Assembly: GCA_032358165.1 (NCBI GenBank)
Contig: JAALGY010000062.1
Coordinates: 310,001 to 374,000 of the forward strand
Direction of reading: 5' to 3'
DNA length: 64,000 nt
DNA from: Diplosphaera chodatii
Taxonomy: Eukaryota; Chlorophyta; Trebouxiophyceae; Prasiolales; Stichococcaceae
This document shows, piece after piece, positions 59,379 through 64,000 of the stretch (positions are counted from its first letter, which is position 1; every line of letters begins with the position of its first letter). Below the pieces are notes generated by a model. That model saw only the letters and a program-made list of their open reading frames with translations. It was not told the DNA's origin and ran no database searches. Made by a program: the position numbers and the translations under genes.

Positions 59379-62300
59379 ATGGAGGGACCTTCAATGCGGG
59401 GCACGGCCGCGGCTGTGAGCCAAAGGGGCCCAGCAGCGGGCAGCATGAAGGGCGAGGCCGCCTTTCAGGCGCCCCAGCAGCCGGCTGCCGCCGCGCATGG
59501 CACAGGGCGGCGGTGGACGACCTGGGGCGTTCTGCTGCTGCCAGCCTTCTGCCTGATCGGTGAGTAATCTGAGACTCAAGGCACCTCTCGCCTGCAGCGG
59601 GGCATTTGCCCGCTGGGCTGTGGCCCCCATCCCTTGGCAGACCTGGGCTGTGTGTCTGTCAACTCTCTTGATCGCATTACATGGCTCCGATGGCTCCGTT
59701 GGGCCGCTCGAGGCCTCGCATGGGCAAGCTGCAGATGCGAGACACTGCCCGCGTCCGTCCGGTGTACGAGGCCATGGCAGGCTGCGGCTGGCTGGCCAAC
59801 CAGGCACTACAGCGCACTTTTGCTAGCCAGCTGGAGCCGCTGCACAACACCCTTGCCTAATGGTCAAGTGCCGCTCCCTCATCGCAGCGCTGTGCCTGGT
59901 GCTGGCGCGGGGCCCCAGCGGGCGGCCGGCGGTGCTGACGGACGTCATGTGGCGCTCTGTGGCGCGGCCGCTTGTCATTCTTCGCCGGCAGCCGGCGCCG
60001 GATGCGGCGCAGCAGTGGGGCGACCCGCTGGCCTTTGCCTCGCGGCCGCGGCCCCTGGAGCAGGGCCCACAGGCAGAGACTCCCGCTCTCGATGCAGCTG
60101 CTTCCAGCGTCGGCAGCGGCCGTGGCGGCGACGGCTCAGTGCCCGCCGCAGCAGCGACTCAGGGGGAGCCAGCACTGTCCACAGAGGTCCAGCAGTCGGT
60201 CGCTGCCTTTGTGCCTGCCCCGGGCGCTGCCGCTCAACAAGCAGCAGAACAGGTGGACGACCAAACAGCATCTGAGCCAGCGCCTGCCCCAGCACTGGCA
60301 GCAGGAAGCCAGGGGGAGGCGACGTCGGCGGCGGCGGCGCAGCGCCTACCGGCGGGGGAGCCGGTGGACTGGGCGGCCTGCCTGCGGGAAGACGACACGG
60401 ACACGCCCTTCACCGTGCAGGACTTCGTTGCGGCGCGGCCCGCAAGGTGCGTTTCGCTGTCAGCATTGGTGAAATTAATCACCGTGAAGTTTGACGATGG
60501 CGGTGACGCTGTGATGCGGTGATGTTGTCTGGCACTGTGCCGCTGAACATCTTGTTGCGAGGATGGATCGGATATGCTGGTCTGAGGCGTGCGCTGGTGT
60601 GTGCTTTGCAGGATGAAGGTGGAGGCGGTGTTCCACAGCCGCCACCCATGCGCGGCGACAGCCGTGACGATGTTTGTGATCGCCACGACCTCGCGGCAGG
60701 TGTGGCTGGCCTGCTGACGACAGCCTGTGTTATTGTGCTTGTGCTTAAATGCGAATGCAACTGGATGTTGGCACACTAGTCGTCAGATGCAATGATCTTG
60801 CTCAGCAGGCGCCAGACAGGTGTTGAAAACGACGCCCACCTCCTCTATGACACAGCCTCAAACATGCCGCAAATGTATCCGCCTGCTGCTCCAAAGTGAT
60901 CCTGAATGTGCTTGGCATGTGCAGGACTATCTTGATGACTTGTGCGCCTCCTATGGCTCGGTCATCACCCTCGCATACTACGTTGCGGTTCCAGAAAATG
61001 CGACAGACCCCGCAGCCGTCGTCTCAGCCGACATCGACGTCATCAAGCAGAAGTTTGACCAGTGAGTAGCTGAACATGCGGGCGCACCACATTGCTCAAC
61101 CACCAATGTTGCTGGCGGTTCTTGCCATGCCATACCGTTCTGTAACCTACCATCCGATCGTGCATTGTCCGCTGCCAACAGAATGGAGGAGGAAGGGAAG
61201 TGCCAGATTGATGTCCTGGTCGTGTCAGAGAGGGTGAAGGGCGCCGCGGCCAAGCTCTTCCCCATCAAGTGAGCCGACATCAAACTAACAATGCCCCAGG
61301 GGGTCGGCAGGGTCCCCTTGCCACCTTCGTCTACCTCCTACTTGGTGCAGTTGATGCAGCACATGCGCACGGCAAAGGGACACAGGGCAAGCACAAGACG
61401 ATCACAAATCAGCAACGTGTCTTTGCCCCGCAGCGTGCTGCGCAACCTGGCGATGCTGATGGCGCGCACGGAGCTGGTCATGCTCGGCGACCTGGACATG
61501 CTGATCGGCACCGACCTGCGGGAGGTCGTCACCAGTGAAGACAAGTGCGTGGGCGCACATCATGCATGCTTGGGCATGGGGGCCGCACGCTGGATGCTGC
61601 GGATGTAGCTTGTGGCACGGTCTGCCGGTGCACGTACCACTGACAATGCTGAATTCGCTGTGTGCATGCCTGCACAGGTACCAGCAGCTGCTGGACATGA
61701 CAGCCGACCGGCACCTGGTGGTGGTGCCCACCTTCCAGACCTGGGAGATGGAGTACGCCCACAATGCCTCGGAAGGTGGGGGCATGAATAACAACCTGCG
61801 GGTTTGATGGGTACTTGGTGAGGTGCTTGCCCTCAGCAGGACGGGAAAGCTCATACCCGCTCATCTGCGCAATCAGATGACCGGAACATTGCGGTGCTGT
61901 GTTCCAGGCGGCAAGGCGGCGGCGGCGCGGATGTGGGACGGCGAGCACCTCCGCTACTTTCTTGAGGTGCTTCCTGCTGCCCAGCGCCGCTCCGCAACCC
62001 CCGCTCCTGTGGTGCTCTGACACCGCAGCAGGCTTGCACGTCAAAGCCTGTGTCATGCAAACTTGAGAGCTGCTTCCTGCCACCACCAGCAAGCTCCACA
62101 GGCCCTTTCCACGGCTTGCATGCCCCCCAACTCGTCAGTCTTCTGTTTGGCGTGCCCGCGCAGAAAGGGTTCGAGCCCGCGCATCAGGACACCGACTTCC
62201 CGCGCTGGGTGAACGCCACGCGGCCGTACGAGCTCAACAACACGCACGAGCTGTGAGTGCATGATGACGGCGCCTGTCCTGGACACCTGCTGCATGACCA

Positions 62301-63818
62301 TCAGTCAGGGGGCAACACAGCGCTGCATTGACGCAACTTTTGTGCATGTAGCGTCCTGAATTGAAGTACTGTAGCAAGGGGCCGTCGCTCGGCTGCGCCT
62401 GACCCTGACCCTGACGCTGTGTTGCCTGCAGCTTCGAGCCCTGGTGGATCGCGCGGCGCGCGGACATCATCCCGTACGACGTGCGCTACAGGGGCTACGG
62501 CAAGAACAAGCTGCAGCACCTCCACGAAGCGGTCAATGACCTGGGCTTCAGGTGACAGAGGCGTCATTGACAAGACAAGTGCATTGGCTGTGCTGGGCAA
62601 ACGCCAAGTGCGCAATCATGATCTGTGGTGGGTCACTCATGAAGGCAAATTTGCTTTTGTCACTCCCACTTCCAAAGCCTGTACGTTGCATAACGTGCTG
62701 CCAAGCGGTGCAGGTACACGGTCCATCCGTCAGCGTACATGGTGCACCGGCCGCACCCCGAGAGCGCCGCCAAGCAGCAGTTTGACGCTGACGTGGCTGA
62801 GGTGCAGCACCCCTGACTCGGTCGCACTCTGTTCATATGTGCCCTGTACAAGCGGCACCATGAACTGGCACCAGCTGTAGCTTGACATATCAAGCGTGCA
62901 GGCTGATACAATCAAGCGTGCACTGACCAGAGCCTCGCTCCCTTTCTAACCTCTTTCTTGTCGGTCCTGCCAGATGAAGGCAAAGGAGGCGGCTGGGGCG
63001 CCGATGGCAGCTGATGTGGAGTCGCACTTCAGCCTCTTCGGCACGGCCCAGGTGTGCAGGCTTTTATGACACCCGGGCCAAGGCATGTGACGCCTGTGCG
63101 TCATGGTTCCTGATACTGCGCACACGCCAGGCTCGATAGGGACCCTGCAGCAGATGACACAGCTCAGTGCGTGTCAGGAATGATGCTTCTTCAGCGGAAG
63201 GTGCAGAAAAGCAATACAATGACAACAAGAAAATCTGCCCTGCAGAGGTGGCTGGACGAGCAGTTTGCAACGCCGCCGCCGCACCGCATCCTGGTGACCG
63301 CCGGCTGGCGCCGCTGCCGTGACGCCCTGCCCTTCTGGGACGTGTACGGCGGCGCCGGCGAGCCCATGCAGACGGTGGGATACCCGGCTTTCGCATCATC
63401 ACGTGTCTGCTCTGGTGACCACGTCAAGCACGCCGCGCAGCCTGCATGGTCACATCCTCTGATGGGACACCTGGCAGACAACTTGGGACGCCACCATGTA
63501 GAGGACACAACCAGAGGACGCAGGACAACCATGTTCCCACAGGCGCCTAAGATCATCAACCACATTGCACAACACTGACGCTCCCAAATGCATCAACAGG
63601 TGACCAGTCCAGAGCAGCTGGTTGATGCCGCGCCGGCGCCGGCCCCAGACCAGAGCAGTGCCGGGGGCAGTGGGGACGGAGGCCGCCCTGGCGGCGGTGC
63701 GGACGGGAAGCAGGAAGCTGATGCAGCCGGCGGCGACCGGGCGCCGGCGCTGCCGTCGTCGCCGGCTCGCCGGCTGCTGGGCCGCCGCCTGGCAGCGCTG
63801 TGGCAGTGCCGGATGTGA
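59379..63818 (+). CDS. LARGE-like glycosyltransferase (GT49 family), type II membrane protein
   Basis: Known GT49 members (animal LARGE C-terminal domain and B4GAT1) transfer glucuronic acid in the Golgi; the algal donor and acceptor are unknown. Fourteen exons (59379-59559, 59888-60446, 60612-60699, 60925-61061, 61182-61268, 61434-61544, 61678-61775, 61908-61966, 62164-62252, 62432-62551, 62714-62801, 62974-63051, 63246-63374, 63600-63818) give 680 residues in frame. A signal anchor (WGVLLLPAFCLIALCLVLA, about 48-66) is formed across the first intron. An Ala-rich stem of about 170 residues follows. The catalytic region has NVLRNLAMLMA, then the metal-binding Asp370-X-Asp372 in MLGDLDMLIGTDL, HQDTDFPRWV, FEPWWIARR, YDVRYRGYGKNKLQHLH and YMVHRPHP, the pattern of the family. 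The C-terminal 70 residues are Gly/Ala-rich. Confidence 0.88.
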
Positions 63819-63895
63819 CGAGACCACTGTGTGAAGATGCGGTGACCAATCCTGTATCAATGGGTGACTAGCCCCTTGTAGTAGCGTGACATGCG

Positions 63896-64000
63896 TCAGT
63901 CGTTGTTTAGAGGCAGAGCTGGGCTTCTTCTGGTGAAGTATTCGATGACCATGTGAATGAGGTACGGTGTGTGGGTGAAGTACCTGGCCATCATGTGGAC
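63896..64000 (-). CDS. possible last exon of a gene entering from the right edge
   Basis: On the minus strand an open frame enters from the edge and ends in TGA at 63898-63896. It reads RYFTHTPYLIHMVIEYFT and then RRSPALPLNND. The aromatic, well-mixed composition looks coding, but only 34 residues are visible and no splice site can be checked. The gene would converge with the GT49 gene. Confidence 0.35.
   Translation of the reverse strand, partial: VHMMARYFTHTPYLIHMVIEYFTRRSPALPLNND

Noticed and set aside
1..64000. Bacterial operon, phage, CRISPR array, transposon, rRNA or tRNA
   Set aside because: Genes are intron-rich throughout, no array of spaced repeats is present, and I recognised no transposase, reverse transcriptase, terminal repeat or structural RNA.

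Overview
This window is nuclear DNA from an intron-dense eukaryote, most likely a green alga (Chlorophyta; a trebouxiophyte such as a Chlorella or Coccomyxa relative is my best guess, genus not determined). The evidence is GC-rich exons of 30-250 bases alternating with less GC-rich introns that usually end in TGCAG, TGTAA near several 3' ends (the usual chlorophyte poly(A) signal), and a gene set of algal type. I assembled genes by hand, taking splice sites whose phases agree and whose joined translation fits a known family. Nearly every model below closes in frame from ATG to stop.

Layout: 0.6-1.0 kb at the left edge is unclear. 1.0-3.9 kb (-) OGG1, the 8-oxoguanine DNA glycosylase. 4.8-11.4 kb (+) an EGF-exostosin glycosyltransferase (GT47, copy 1). 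11.9-14.6 kb (+) a small secreted protein with two ABM-like domains. 14.9-18.3 kb (-) a TauD/TfdA-type dioxygenase. 19.1-25.3 kb (+) a SulP/STAS anion (sulfate) transporter. 26.1-29.2 kb (-) an unrecognised 401-residue protein. 29.8-35.3 kb and 35.9-41.6 kb (-) two tandem EGF-exostosins (copies 2 and 3). 43.0-49.7 kb (-) a long Ser/Arg/Ala-rich disordered protein. 51.3-53.2 kb (-) a membrane-anchored catechol-type O-methyltransferase. 54.0-58.3 kb (+) the SNW/SKIP spliceosome factor. 59.4-63.8 kb (+) a LARGE-like GT49 glycosyltransferase. The 3' end of another gene on the minus strand may enter at the right edge.

OGG1 and SNW/SKIP are housekeeping genes. Four genes encode type II membrane glycosyltransferases of the secretory pathway (three GT47, one GT49). 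With the sulfate transporter and the membrane O-methyltransferase they could contribute to a modified extracellular glycan, but in a eukaryote this may be chance proximity. I see no transposon, rRNA, tRNA, CRISPR array, virus or bacterial operon. The most unusual signals are two lost splice sites in an otherwise intact exostosin copy, a decayed duplicate exon inside the dioxygenase gene, and a high number of GC-AG introns.
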